The notes beneath the pieces are model-generated. The model did no database searches and was not told the origin of the DNA. It saw only the letters and a program-made list of their open reading frames with translations. A stretch of 64,000 bases of DNA from Nematostella vectensis (lineage: Eukaryota > Cnidaria > Anthozoa > Actiniaria > Edwardsiidae). Where the stretch lies: positions 17,026,471-17,090,470 of the forward strand of contig NC_064037.1 of assembly GCF_932526225.1 (NCBI RefSeq). Direction: 5' to 3'. Position numbers and translations under genes: made by a program. Below are positions 27,210 to 39,700 of this stretch, in pieces (the first letter of the stretch is position 1; every line of letters begins with the position of its first letter).

Positions 27210-30200
27210 TCATGCATTTAACACCGCAACGTTATTTACATCGTTAGTCACGTGACCGTAGTTCGATCTTCGAAAATACAACATCAAGAATGGAATGCAT
27301 GTCGCGCAAAGGATTGTGGCTCCTGATATGTAGAATGTGTCGGCGTAGGACTGCGTGACGTCAGCAACCAAACCTTGGGAGAAAAAAAAGTCCATCAGAT
27401 GTAAGGTTTTCTAGCATGGTGGATACAGTTTGATAGTTTTGAGGGTGATACCTATCTAGCTCTCTTGCTGTTATATTCTCGCTTGCTACAGTGGCCACCA
27501 AAGTATCATAGTGCAACGCACGGTACTGGGCCAACATCAAAGTATCATAGTGCGACGCACGCTACTGGGCCAACATCAAAGTATCATAGTGCGACGCACG
27601 CTACTGGGCCACCAACAAAGTAACATAGTGCGACGCACGCTAGTGAAACAACATCAAAGTAACATAGTGCGACGCACGCTAGTGAAACAACATCAAAGTA
27701 ACATAGTGCGACGCACGTTCCTGGGCCAACATCAAAGTATCATAGTGCGACGCACGCTAATGGGCCACCAACAAAGTAACATAGTGCGACGCAAGCTTCC
27801 GTTGGTTTATTTGTCAAAACTATCAAGGTGACCTCGCCAACGCGCGTCTCACTGTAACAGAGTCACCTTTAAAGGCAGTGTGTACAAATAAACATACACT
27901 ACCATATCAAGAAACAGTAAACCTCCCCCCCCTGCCCCACACCGTACTCTGCTGTGTTTGCTCACCTGCTAATGGGTCTGCTTACCTGCTAATGGGTCTC
28001 CTCACCTGCTAATGGGTCTGCTCACCTGCTAATGGGTCTGCTCACCTGCTAACGGGTCTGCTCACCTGCTAATGGGTCTCCTCACCTGCTAATGGGTCTC
28101 CTCACCTGCTAATGGGTCTGCTCACCTGCTAATGGTCTGCTCACCTGCTAACGGGTCTCCTCACCTGCTAACGGGTCTCCTCACCTGCTAATGGGTCTGC
28201 TCACCTGCTAACGGGTCTGCTCACCTGCTAATGGGTCTGCTCACCTGCTAATGGGTCTGCTCACCTGCTAATGGGTCTGCTCACCTGCTAATGGGTCTCC
28301 TCACCTGCTAATGGGTTTGCTCACCTGCTAACGGGTCTGCTCACCTGCTAATGGGTCTCCTCACCTGCTAATGGGTCTGCTCACCTGCTAATGGGTCTGC
28401 TCACCTGCTAACGGGTCTGCTCACCTGCTAATGGGTCTGCTCACCTGCTAACGGGTCTGCTCACCTGCTAATGGGTTTGCTCACCTGCTAACGGGTCTGC
28501 TCACCTGCTAACGGGTCTGCTCACCTGCTAATGGGTCTGCTCACCTGCTAATGGGGTACCAGTCGCCGTCGGGAGGGCCATCGCCATCATGTGCATACCG
28601 AGGGTACCACCTCGTGCCTCGGGGACTAGCGTCAGCATAATGACGTCACAGCACGTGATCGCAGCTCCGAACGCGAATCCGAACACTACGAAGTACACGG
28701 AAAGGTACGCGTAGCTTGTACTGAGACGGGACAGCAGCGTAGACACACCCGCGATCGCCCAACACACCTGGTACACGTAGCCTGGTTGGATGGATGGCCT
28801 GTCAATCAAACGACCGATTGCCACGTGACCAATAAGCGAGGCAACGCCCATGTAAACGTACATCCACGCTGCACGGTCAGCGGAGATGCCCAATTCTTTG
28901 CAATATGCAACCTACATTAAGAGCACATGTCAGTAAAACTACTTGTACTTGGACGCATTAGCGACGTAAAACTAAGAATTGGGGAGTTGTGCTAAAAGAT
29001 CCCGTGACCTTTTGGGTGGCAAATTCAAGCCAAGACATAAGTGACTGCATAGTTTGCCACCCAAAAGTCACATGTTATCTTAGCGCAAGTACCCTTTTTG
29101 TCTGAAGCCCGATGCGGCCGAGAGAAAATTTATTTTCTAAAAGTTCTTTAAACTTCTTTATTATTCGAAAGGCAACTTTCCAAAATAATCTGCATTCCCC
29201 ATATCAATATCAGCTCTTAATAGAAGGCAAGCGCTAAAAATTGAGAATAGCCAATCACAAACGCAAGTAAAAGGTGCTTTTGTGCATGTTGGCGAGCGTG
29301 GAATTACTTGGCTGCGCTAAGAACTGTGGCAGCTTTTATGGAGTCTTACCATGAAGAACTGAGGAATAAACGCGGCCAGTGTTGCCAAACCAGATGCTAG
29401 TGTAAACACAGTAAACGTCGGAATCTTCCACAAAGACCAGTCAATCCATCCGCAAACCTCTATTCCACGTTTTCGCGGCATGGGCAACTCTCTACTACTT
29501 CCCGAATCATTACTTCCTTCCTGGAAATACTCGTGATCCGTTTCTTCCTGGACATGCGGATCGAACGTCCACATGACCAATGTGTTGGCCAGGACCATCG
29601 CCGCCATCACTCGTAGCGTATTTCTTAGCTGCAGTGCGTCCAGTAATAATTGAATCACCGGAGCCATAACTAGAATCCCAAGTCCTTCACCCGAGCCGAC
29701 TATTCCCACCGCCAAGGCGCGAAACCTGTTGAAGTACTTTGCAGTTATGGAGAAGATAGAGGTGAAGATTAGACCAGTGCCCACTCCGAGAAGCAGCCCG
29801 TAGGTCAGGTACACTATCCAGATCTCCGGAGCAAATGAGGAAAGAAGGAGGCCGGCGGAGCACACAACAGTACCGAGGTAGCCGGTGAGCCGTGAGCCGA
29901 GTTTGTCACACAGTGCTCCAGACACGACGGCACTGACGCTCATGATTGACACGGGGAGGGAGCCGATCCATGCTGTGGAAAATGGGGATATTCAAAGTGT
30001 TATAGTAGGGGTACAGGGGCGTGTCCAGTTCGAGGGATCCGGACCTCACTCCCACTCATGTGACGAAATAGTTTGACTTCGGTAAACTCCTTCCGTGTGA
30101 TAGTCGAGAACACGGTCAATTGTATGTGCGTATTTGTATAGCATTTTCTAGATGGATCTCAGGGGCGTAGCCAGGGGGTGGCCTAGGGGGCCCGGCCCCC

Positions 30201-31143
30201 CCCCCCCCCCCCCTTTTAGCAGCCAAAAATACAGTAAATGTATGACACATTATCTAAAATACAGGGGAAAATGCATTGAAAGCCCCTTTTGTGTCCCCAC
30301 CTGTTAAAAATCCTGGCTACGCCGCTGGACCTCTTGATAAGGAACTAATAATAGCGTCCAGAGCTAAGAATGCCGATTTGACCTTATTTGATCCGTTTTT
30401 CTCTAGACACGCACCAGATTTAAGATCATTACCAGATAAATAAAAAAAGGGGAAACAATCTTGAATGAGGAAAGCGCAAAACAGCTTCCCTATTCCCATC
30501 TTCAGTAACACAGGGCTTCGAAGTCAGTGTAACGAGTCGCGAGAGAGTAGCACAGGGAAAATGTAAATAGTCAATTTAACCTTAACTTATAAACATATCT
30601 TAGACCCTAACCACCTGTAGCTTTTTACAGCTTAGTCTGCTCTCCTGATATCACCTAACCTGTCTTCTTACTAATCATATCGTGACAAGGTCGCAGTCAT
30701 GATGCAAATCTCGTCTGCCAGACACCTGTCCACTTACATCTAGACGTGTCAATCGCAGTTGGCATGGCTTGTGAATTTTAATCAAAATTTGCTAAAAAAA
30801 AGTGCTATTTCTAGCGATACAAATCTCTCAATGTATTCAGAGTAAGAAAGAAAGCAGGTCCTCACTTTAGTTTGGAGCTGTCAGTCGACTTTTCATACTT
30901 TTTAAGTCATGTGTTTAAACAGTTTAAATTTATTTCTAAGTCACATATCGTATGATCGTGTCTTGGTTTCTAGTATTCACGGTTAGAGAGCTTACCTGTT
31001 TTTTCTCTAGATCGACCCAGATCTTTGAGAAAAGCTGGGTACAAAACGCCAAAACTAAGCACGGTCCCCATGACGAGAACGTTGCACAGAACACAGCTCG
31101 CACAAACTACCCAGGAGTAAGCACTGTCGACTTTACGAGCCAT
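27210..31143 (-). CDS. SLC16-like (monocarboxylate transporter family) protein, intact copy
   Basis: Exons: 30996-31143 (ATG at 31143), 29350-29972, 28545-28911, 27210-27373. This gives 433 aa with all phases closing. It is a 12-helix major facilitator protein. The SLC16 entry signature before helix 1 is present in a relaxed form (DSAYSW), followed by SFGVLYPAFL and EKTAWIGSL. The helix 5 motif YFNRFRALAVGIVGSG is well kept. A charged loop (about 190-230) separates the two halves. The family moves monocarboxylates, thyroid hormone or amino acids across the plasma membrane, and the substrate is not assigned. An earlier GTG in frame is not used because a TAG precedes it. The exon 3 donor is the first unit of a 20-bp minisatellite. 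Exon 1 and most of exon 2 are duplicated at 1809-3373. Confidence 0.9.
27509..27803 (+). repeat. 39-bp minisatellite, about 7.5 units
   Basis: Units of the type AACATCAAAGTATCATAG plus TGCGACGCACGC lie in the last intron of the transporter gene. The open frame across them is only due to the 39-bp period. Confidence 0.85.
27958..28550 (-). repeat. 20-bp minisatellite made of splice-donor copies, about 30 units
   Basis: On the gene's sense strand each unit reads CATTAGCAG followed by GTGAGCAGACC or a close variant. The unit next to exon 3 supplies the real exon end and donor (CAG/GTGAGC at 28545/28544). The other units repeat the same exon-intron junction into intron 3. Variants are CCATTAG or CCGTTAG, and GAGCAG or GAGGAG. 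Confidence 0.95.
30161..30325. mobile_element. hAT-type MITE, copy 2
   Basis: This is the counterpart of 2399-2556, with a longer C-run. It is flanked by TGGATCTC (30153-30160) and TGGACCTC (30326-30333), so one base of the 8-bp duplication has changed. It lies in intron 1 of the intact transporter. Confidence 0.8.
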
Positions 31144-32501
31144 GAATTTGCTTGCTTTTCTAAGGCTCGCTACTGAAACAGACACACTTTCACTCTAGTA
31201 TTCCACGCGCCGTTATAGATTTTTGTCCGTAGTAAGAAACGCGCCATTGTTATTGTTATGAAGACAGAGTTAAGTGTTTAACGACCCCGTGCGCGCGCAC
31301 CGAGTCTTGCTCAAAATGACGATGCGTAAATTCTAGAGTCACGCATAAATATGAATAACACAAAACGCGCGTAGGGTGGCAAACTCGGGCGCGCTCAGGT
31401 TTTTAGCGGCAAAATAACAACAACATAAGACAACGGATACGGGTATCGTCCACACGAAAACGATGACCGAAAACGGAACAATTTGAAAACGATACCATTT
31501 CGGTGCCGTGGGGACGGACGAAAACGGAACCTTTCGAAAACGATGGCGTGACAACTCAGGTCCATTCCACTTGGCACGCGAGTACGCATGCGCTGTAGAC
31601 CTTGTTATATCGTTTCTGCGTTTTCGTGGGGACGGGTCGCATCAAAATAATAACAATATGTTTAGAAATCATCCCTAGACTACCGTGATTAAGAAAATTA
31701 TAGCTTTTTTCCTCATCATATATATAAAACTACGTACATAAAAATGAATGAGTAAACATTTGATTTTTCCCCTAGTTATGCAAATAAGATCGCCAATTTT
31801 TTTTGCAGTCCAGTGACTGCAGGCCTATAGGCTGCGTACGCCCCTGGACGCGGATTTTTTTGATAACGGAACAAAATGGTTGCGTTTTCAAACGAAAACG
31901 GATACGTGGGGACAGGGTCTAAACCAGCTTATTCGGCGCTTACGAATAAGCCAGAAAGCTTCTTTGTCAGGAGGAGATTGTTTTGCCGCATCTTTCTCTG
32001 GCGTGACGGGCGCAGTCATTTCTGTTTTTTTTTTAGTTTTCCAAAATGTATAGTGATCAGTAGCCTATTCTTGCTAATTTAGTTAAACGAAGAAGAAATT
32101 GAATAATTATTATGTTTATTGCAGTTTGTTAAAACTTATAATCATCTTCATCTCACTGCCATACTGCCATATTTATAACCCCAACCATCATAACTATTAC
32201 CGCTACTACCACAATCATCATCATCATCGTCATCTCTGTGTCATCATCATAATCACTAACCATCGTCACCATTACTATCACCACTTCCATCATCGTTATC
32301 TCTGTGTCATCATCATAGTCATTAGCCATCATCATCATTACTATCACCACTACCTTAATCATTCGTCAGCTTCTATTGTTTTGATAGCTTCTATTATTTT
32401 TTCAGTAGAAAACAAAACAAATATGTCTCATATTCCTCTTCACTCTGAATTGACGCACTCCCATACATAGTCAGTACATGACCTCTGAAATAATTAGGGG
32501 A
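31144..32501. other. Intergenic region between transporter and phosphatidyltransferase, copy 2
   Basis: It contains the probable promoter of the transporter, the GAAAACG-rich degenerate repeat (about 31430-31920) and an (ATC)n-like microsatellite (about 32205-32350). It also has a roughly 200-bp segment absent from copy 1 (31648-31849, ending GCGTACGCCCCTGG), which looks like an insertion without a clear target duplication. Confidence 0.5.
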
Positions 32502-35500
32502 TCACGTCTCTATCGCGCGTGAAGGGAGAGGGATGGCTGATGACACTGGGTCACGGTTTGGTGATTTTGACTGTCGTCTTGACGATGTAGAAGCACGGTT
32601 TGGTGATCGTGATTGTTGTCTTGTCGATGTAGAAGCACGGTTTGGCGTTTGCGACTTTCTCCTTGGTGAAACATGATCTGGTGATTGAGAACGTCGCCTT
32701 GGTGATGCTTGGACACGTTGAGGTGATTGAGAACGCTGTCTTTGCGATACAGGGGCCCGATTTGGAGATTGTGAATATCGCCGACCACGCACAACTGGTC
32801 GGGATTGTTGCCTAGGTGACAATGGAACACGTCTTGGTGAATTAGACTGTTGCCTTGAAGATAAAGGGACACGCCTTGGTAAATTAGGCCGTTGCCTTGG
32901 TGATACAGGAACACGCCTTGGTGAATTAGACCGTTGCCTTGGTGATACAGGAACACGCCTTGGTGAATTAGACCGTTGCCTTGGTGATACAGGAACACGC
33001 CTTGGTGAATTAGACCGTTGCCTTGGTGATACAGGAACACGCCTTGGTGAATGGGACCTTCCTCTTTTAGTTGCATAAGTCTGTCCTGGTGATTGTGACC
33101 TTCGGCGAGTTTGAATTGGTTGGTATTGCTGAATAGGTAATTGCACCCCTTCTTTGTGACTGTGAGTTTCCACTCTTGAGGGAGAAAGTGGTGTATGATG
33201 TGGTTCTGTACTAAGACATGGTGAGCAGGATCTGTGTTCAGGTTGTGATTGTTGCTCTTGTTGTATAGGCTTTTGTAGGTCACCAAGGCAGCAGATATGG
33301 TCATACACAAACCAAAGCTACAAAAGTAAACATGAATTCAATAAACAATATATAACTTATAACAATACTAAAAACAACACTAAGTAAAAAATGCCTAAGG
33401 ATTAAATGATTCACCTCCACACACATGCACAGGAATCGTCCACCCATCAGGATGAGAGAAATACAGGTCTGAAGGCAGACCCGAACTTTTGGAACAGTCA
33501 GCTGAACCTTGACATACAACCAGAGTGGAAGGACATGTAGACCAGTAATGGCATATGTTCCAATTGCAGTCTTAAAACCTAAAACCAGATGAAAGCTTAG
33601 TTGAATGTAAGCTAATGTATGTACAACAAACTCAATATGCAAGGAGGGTGTGATGTCTGTTTTCGGGGCCTCACCAAGGGGCCAATTTCTGTTGCTCTTC
33701 ACATTATAGCATGTTCCACAGTTTGTTGTGTAATTATATTAGTTAGAAGTAAATATCTAAATGAAATAAAATGTATGCCACCTCTGCAACTGAAAAGAAA
33801 AGTAGAGAAAATGTGTAGAAAAATACTTCCAGTATTTTGAGATAGGAAACCTAAGATCATTTTTTTATCATTTTCCTCTTTAAGTTTGGCTGATCACACA
33901 AGACGTACCATTTGCCATGACAGCCTGTACCCACAATGGTTGAGGGGTTCTGCTTGTGTTTTTCCAGGAAGGACCCAAAGAGTGTGTGCACACAAAGACT
34001 AACCATTCCAGACAGCTAACTAACCAACCAGACTGGAACACAACAAGAAGTCAATAAGATACATGCAGTTTGAATCGACCAGTGAGCATCAAAATACATG
34101 ACACATGCATGATTACGTACACAATAAAGTGTAAGGCAAGATGACATGCCATATCAAGGTGGTGGGCTACAAGCAATTTTCACAGTTTTTTCAATCTCTA
34201 TTAATCTATCCTTTTTACCTGATGGCACAAAATTAACTACTCTTTGAGGGTGGCACTAGCATGGGGCCCAGAGCCCTGTCAAAAAGCAACTTCTTATTCT
34301 AATTTCTTATAAACTTCAGTAAACAAGTACTTGCTCAAAGACCTATTTTAGCCCTGTCATCAGGTAAGTTTAGAAGATAAGCAGTATGCAGAGAAATTTG
34401 TTAGTTTTTTTAACACCCTCAAACTAAAATTGTCTTACCTTACTAACATAGCACCATAACATCGTTCTACCTACATTGTCTATCAAAACATCAAGCTGCA
34501 AATAACAGCACACATGTTATGACAAACGAACAACTGAGACTGAGGGCATGAATAAACAAAAACATGGCCTACAAGGGTTCTCCATTAGCACCAGCAAAAG
34601 ATGAATTTTGCCAGCTTGAAAAATGGCAAACAGGAGCTTTAACATGGCTTTTGAACACTCAGTGAATTTTATTCTTTTTTATCTGGACAAATATTCTATT
34701 CAAGAGTCGATTTGTAGTAAAAGATAGCCTAGGAATAAATTTTATAGGGCTTTCTGTGTCAATCTGTGTACACACTATTACAATGCAGCATCCCTGTTAT
34801 TGCAAGCAAATAGTCACTCTATATCTTTTACTATTTAGTATAGTAATTATTTAATATATATCACCCATGCTCCAAATGCTGAGGTCTGGTTGAAGCTCCT
34901 AGCGACATAACCATCAACACCTGAAAGTTATCCAGATTATGCCGTCAGGCTCTCTATTAACACAATGACCCCTCAACCGGCCTGTACCGGCTTTGGGAAG
35001 TACCCACAACCCAAAAAATTCATAAATTCAAAATAAACACAACAAGATGAAGATACTCAGGCATCAGTCTAAGGGATAAATGGTCTTGCAGACATGCATC
35101 CAACCAAGGTGTTGGCATCTACTCTTAAGCCAAATAATAGCACAGGTTCTTTGACAAATCTTAAATCGAACAAGGAGAGAAAAGCAGAATCACCCCTCTC
35201 AATAAAACAATCAAAATACCACACAAGGAAGAGAGATCAGCAAACACAGCTCAAGACACAAATAGATACCTTTATTCTGATCCTCCAGGTACATTTCCTT
35301 GGCCTCAAAACACAATGTCCATTCCTTGAAGGATTGTACAACCACGAAAATGTCTTTACGTATTGCAAAGCATTCTGGGAGATCCAGGGAAAAATTCACG
35401 AGGGAAGGGCCAGTCAACACTCCTCTCCCCAAAGTCAGATGGTTTTTTATAAGTCTTTTCACCCCGAAGCCAAACAAATCAATTCCAGGTCATACAGACC

Positions 35501-36582
35501 CAGAATAGCAGTGTAAACAATTTTGCAATCAATTTGGTTTCAGAAAAGACAGCATTTAGGAGAGCTGTGGTGATTCGTTAGAAAATTATTTTCTCATCCG
35601 GGCAAAGCCAAACAAGAGAAAATCATCATGAATCCACCTTTGCTTGCAAATATACATAAGCAAAGCACTCAATTATGCCCCAAAAGACTTCATGATGTCC
35701 TGAGACACTCTCCTAATATGCTCATAGCTGTATTTTTGATGAAAAATACAAGCAACCATCAACTTGTGCTGGCTTCAGCACAACGACGAGAGATTAAAAG
35801 TGGGGACCGCAAAGCACTGTTGGAAAGCTTGGATACCGCAGACTAGGTGCAGCTGTGTTTGACTTTGACGGGCTGTATAAAACTCAGAATAGGGGGGGAG
35901 GTATCTGTTTTCAGTCTGTTTTTTTGTAAATTCAGCTCCAAAAAAGCCAGGAGTCAATGGGTTAAATATAAAATTGCAATGTTCATTTAAACTCAGTTCC
36001 TGTAAAGTGTGAAGTACACTAAGAAACCATCAAATAGATTTGAGTCCTTTCAAAATGTAAACAAACCTTACTCCTGAGTCATGCATTAAGCGCAGCGAAA
36101 AGACCCAGCTTTTTACCGCTAACAAACATTTTGTTATTTTCCAAACTGATCTGCTCTACTTTGTTTGGTGTATCTATAAACTTACCGTCTAAAATTGCAG
36201 AGATTCCGTAGTACAGCAGAAACGTCAGTGGACAGCAATCAATATTGACCCAAGCCAATACAAGAAAGGCCAATCTAAAATAACCTAAAACAAAGAGAGG
36301 GTTAAATATGACAAAGGCATTCAAAAGCGACGATATATTTCTTAATTTTGATAACTCTATCTTAGTAGTATGACAGTTAAGCTTACATAACTTAATGTCA
36401 TTTGAAATTTGACGCGACCAAATCCCATGCTAAGAGCAGCAAAGCCAAAGTTTGCACTTTTCAAATAAAAGCATAACTAACTGACATGGAAAAGACCGAA
36501 CTTCTTCTTTATAAAATAAAGCTATTCTTGCGATCTTACCTACAATATTGGGGTAAAAAAGGAAAACATTTCCTTGAGACAT
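32502..36582 (-). CDS. CDP-alcohol phosphatidyltransferase-like membrane protein with Ser/Pro/Arg-rich tail, intact copy
   Basis: Exons: 36540-36582, 36186-36284, 34865-34920, 34439-34495, 33909-34032, 33415-33578, 32502-33317. This gives 452 aa. The catalytic motif is complete (Asp47, Asp50, Gly51, Ala54, Arg55, Gly64, Asp68, Asp72). Several hydrophobic segments follow up to about residue 181. The last exon adds about 270 residues, largely Ser-Pro-Arg-Gln repeats (SPRRVPVSPRQRSN type) without membrane segments. The enzyme core places it with phosphatidylinositol synthase-like proteins, and the product is not assigned. A tail of this kind resembles the RS regions of splicing factors in composition and is odd on a membrane enzyme. 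The gene starts 193 bp from the divergent gene at 36776 and probably shares its promoter. Confidence 0.85.
32570..33050 (-). repeat. Coding 42-bp minisatellites in the last exon, copy 2
   Basis: Four VPVSPRQR-type units (about 32880-33050) and two RASTS-type units (about 32575-32650) occur here. Copy 1 has six and four, so the arrays changed length after the duplication while the frame was kept. Confidence 0.8.
34961..35961. mobile_element. TTAA-site (piggyBac-like) non-autonomous element
   Basis: A 1001-bp insertion in intron 2, seen by comparison with copy 1. TTAA flanks it at 34957-34960 and 35962-35965, and copy 1 has a single TTAA. The ends are imperfect 13-bp inverted repeats: CACAATGACCCCT at the left and CCCATTGACTCCT as the complement of the right end. 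TTAA duplication is typical of piggyBac. The 140-codon frame at 35094-35516 shows no transposase features. Confidence 0.85.
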
Positions 36583-36775
36583 GTTGCTGCCTTCATCATT
36601 GACTTTGTCAAAATATCACGAGAGGACCTCGGACCTAGGAATTTTGTGATCGTGGCATAATCATTAACTCGCACATGAGGCCAAATCAAGATGGCGGCCA
36701 TGTGCCATTTCGTATGAAGACATTTTTTATCAATATTACAACTTTTAGAAGCAATTGATTTCTGCTTTTACTACA
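36583..36775. promoter_or_regulatory. Bidirectional promoter candidate with YY1-like site and short uORF
   Basis: The 193 bp separate two divergent start codons. The only strong motif is CAAGATGGCGGC at 36687-36698, a textbook YY1-type site often found close to start sites of housekeeping and mitochondrial genes. The ATG inside it opens an eight-codon upstream frame (36691-36717) that ends before the ATG at 36776. No TATA box is evident. Only the first 33 bp were carried into duplication copy 1. Confidence 0.5.
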
Positions 36776-39700
36776 ATGTTCGGAGCAGATATGAGTCGAG
36801 CTGTTATTAACTCAAGCCGTCGTGCTCAGGGCATCACACGGGTCGTTTTAAAAGGAGCATTAGAACCAAGTAGTGTAACGAGAAGTGCAAATGCACGTTG
36901 TTTGTGGTTGAAGTCGAGTGGTGTTCCGACCTGTGCTGCAAGAACGCTATGCAGTGAGGCTCTATCAAGACACAGCACTGAAAGAAGTGATATATACCTT
37001 GACAATATGGTATGGAATTTATTTATGTGCTGCTGTTAAGTTCCCTTGCGTATGTTGGAATATGACTACGACGCGATAGAGTCATGACAATTTCCAATCC
37101 CCCATATTATGTCTCTTTACATGTGGAAACTGGCATTTCAGGAATAGAAGGTAGTGCCCGCTTTGTTTTTGCTTGTCATCCATTCATTATTGTGTTTTTG
37201 ATTTTTTAGAAGTAAGGAAAGACATGCTTTTTACCAAAAATAGGCACGCACTATTAAAAAAATGTCCTCAATGTCCAAGCCCCTAACTGCTCTAGATGGT
37301 ATGGTGGCCGTTAGCTTGAGGTAAAACAAGGTCGCACATGTGCAATCCTGTTCTGGTTCATTGGGTAGAGGCAATGCACATTCAATTCGGCTTTGGGGGA
37401 TAAAAATAAGGTTGGGAATATCTAGTGCTGCCTTGTCCCAACATTACTGGCTGGTGCGCTGTCTGTTGTACTACCGCTGGTAGGTAATACATGACATAAC
37501 AATCACCATTTGTGTGTCATTTCACTTGCCAGTTGTACATTTAGATATTTTACTCATTGCAGTTCCAATAAAAAGTTTAATTACTGTACCTATAACCCTT
37601 TACTGATTATTCATTTTCTGCCATTGTAAAAGTATTCCTGTTTTGTTGAAGCATATTGTTGCAACTAGGGCCCCCCTTCTTTTGGATTAAAAAGTTACCA
37701 TTTGGCTCCTACTTTTTATTGAAACGTGAGTTTTTCGCACTGTGTACTTCATCGCAATGTAAAATGCTTCTAAGTGAATGATAAAGTGTGTACTGTATTT
37801 TATTTTCAGATTCATCCAACAAGACTAAAGTCAGCTGGTATGTTTATGACCTTTGGTCAAGTGCAAAGTCTTACACAGACAGCATCTCCTTGACACTACT
37901 CAGAGTTTGATTTTACATTTTAACACTCTCCAGAGATACAGTAGGTGAAAATTGAGAAGAAACATCTGAGCATACTTTGGCAAATTGCGCAAAGTTAGGG
38001 ATGGTTTTCCCAACCACCGATTACCTCTAGTGAGAGGATATGCTCTTAGCCTGCCATTAAATTTGTGAATTCCTGAACATCAGGCTATTATTTATGAGAT
38101 TGGGTCACCTTTGCAATAAACACAAACTGTATGTGATGTACAGCAAAATGGATTTCTAAATCATTGTCTTTTTTGCTTTAGATTTCCAAACCCACATTCT
38201 CAAACTTGCACATCGAGCCGGCTCCATCATAGGGAATGCAGATCACTTGATCCCAGCATTCATTCATAAGTCATACTTGGTGTCCAATGGGGCAGAACTG
38301 AAGAATATATACACCAGCAATGACCAGCTAGCTCTGCTAGGTAAGAACTGATAATGTATATCACTCAAGGAGGCTGCATCAGGAGTTTTCCACGGGCCAA
38401 AGCTTATCCCCCCCTTTTATTAGAGGAGTGACTGAAGCCTGGGAAATCCCATATAAATCTACACATACATTTCTCTTGTAATTTGATTGCTGATTAAAAT
38501 AATCCTAGAGTTTCAACAGTTTGGGATGTCTACAGGAAACTTAAGGTTAAAAACTAATATAATTGTAGAGTTTCAACAGTTTGGGATGTCGACAGGAAAC
38601 TTAAGGTTAAAAACGAATAGATGTATTCAGATTATGGGGCCCCTTAAAAAAATAAACTATTTAAATTTAAAGAATTTTTGTTATTAAACAAAATCTTTCA
38701 TAATATCCTCAATGTCCAAGCCCCTAACTGCTCTAGATAGTATGGTGGCCGTTAGCTTGAGGTAAAACAAGGTCGCACATGTGCAATCCTGTTCTGGTTC
38801 ATTGGGTAGAGGCAATGCACATTCAATTCGGCTTTGGGGGATAAAAATAAGGTTGGGAATATCTAGTGCTGCCTTGTCCCAACGTTACTGGCTGGTGCGC
38901 TGTCTGTTGTACTACCGCTGGTAGATAATACATGACATAACAATCACCATTTGTGTGTCATTTCACTTGCCAGTTGTACATTTACTGTAGATATTTTGCT
39001 CATCACAGTTCCAATAAAAAGTTTATTACCTTTATGTATAAACCTTTAACTGATTATTACAGTAGTTTTCTGCCTATGTAAATGTAGAGATTCTTGTATA
39101 ACTTAGACTGTGAAAAATGTTTGTGGCTGTTTAAACATTATCAAATTAATCTTAACATTTATCTAAAGCTTCAATATGCCATAAAAATATGTAAAATCAT
39201 GGAAATTATCTTGGTACCACAATTTTTTGTTTTTGGTGGTTGGCTGCTGAAAGTTCTAATGAATTCTCTCTACATGCTATTCAAACTTTAATTAATCTTA
39301 TCCCTTTATATATATATATTTTTTTTATTATGTCCAGGGTTTCAGTTAACCAAGAGATTCATGACAGAACATTTATATCAAGCATATCCCCAGTTCTCTG
39401 CCTTTCAGCTTTGGTGAGTCCTTTATTGAGGACATGAAACTCTGAGTTGTAATTTGGTTGACAAGGATACCATTTATATTTTCCAGTACTGTGTGTAAGA
39501 TACACAGTATTTATAATTCCTTAAGATTCCAAAAGATTTTGTTCAATGTATAAGAAATATCTTTACTTGACAACTTACATATACTGGAAAATGTGCTGTG
39601 TAGTGATGTATTTGTATTTAATACACTGTTTTTAAAGGGATTTACAAAATGGTTTGATGGAAAGAGTGGCAGACAGGTTTGCATCAGATGATGAGTTCAT

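Larger units (their letters stand above)
29571..36615. repeat. Segmental duplication, copy 2 (parent-like)
   Basis: Direct repeat of 1809-8286, about 27.8 kb away. This copy sits in an intact transporter exon on one side and in a head-to-head promoter on the other, so its junctions look native. It carries the TTAA element (34961-35961) and a roughly 200-bp replacement (31648-31849) that copy 1 lacks. Confidence 0.9.

Noticed and set aside
27511-27831. 106-codon plus-strand frame with repeated ARG-rich units
   Set aside because: The 39-bp period (13 codons) keeps the frame open; it lies in the last intron of the transporter on the opposite strand.
27958-28550. CRISPR-like regular array
   Set aside because: Units are contiguous 20-bp repeats without unique spacers in an animal intron. 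The same applies to the other minisatellites in the window.
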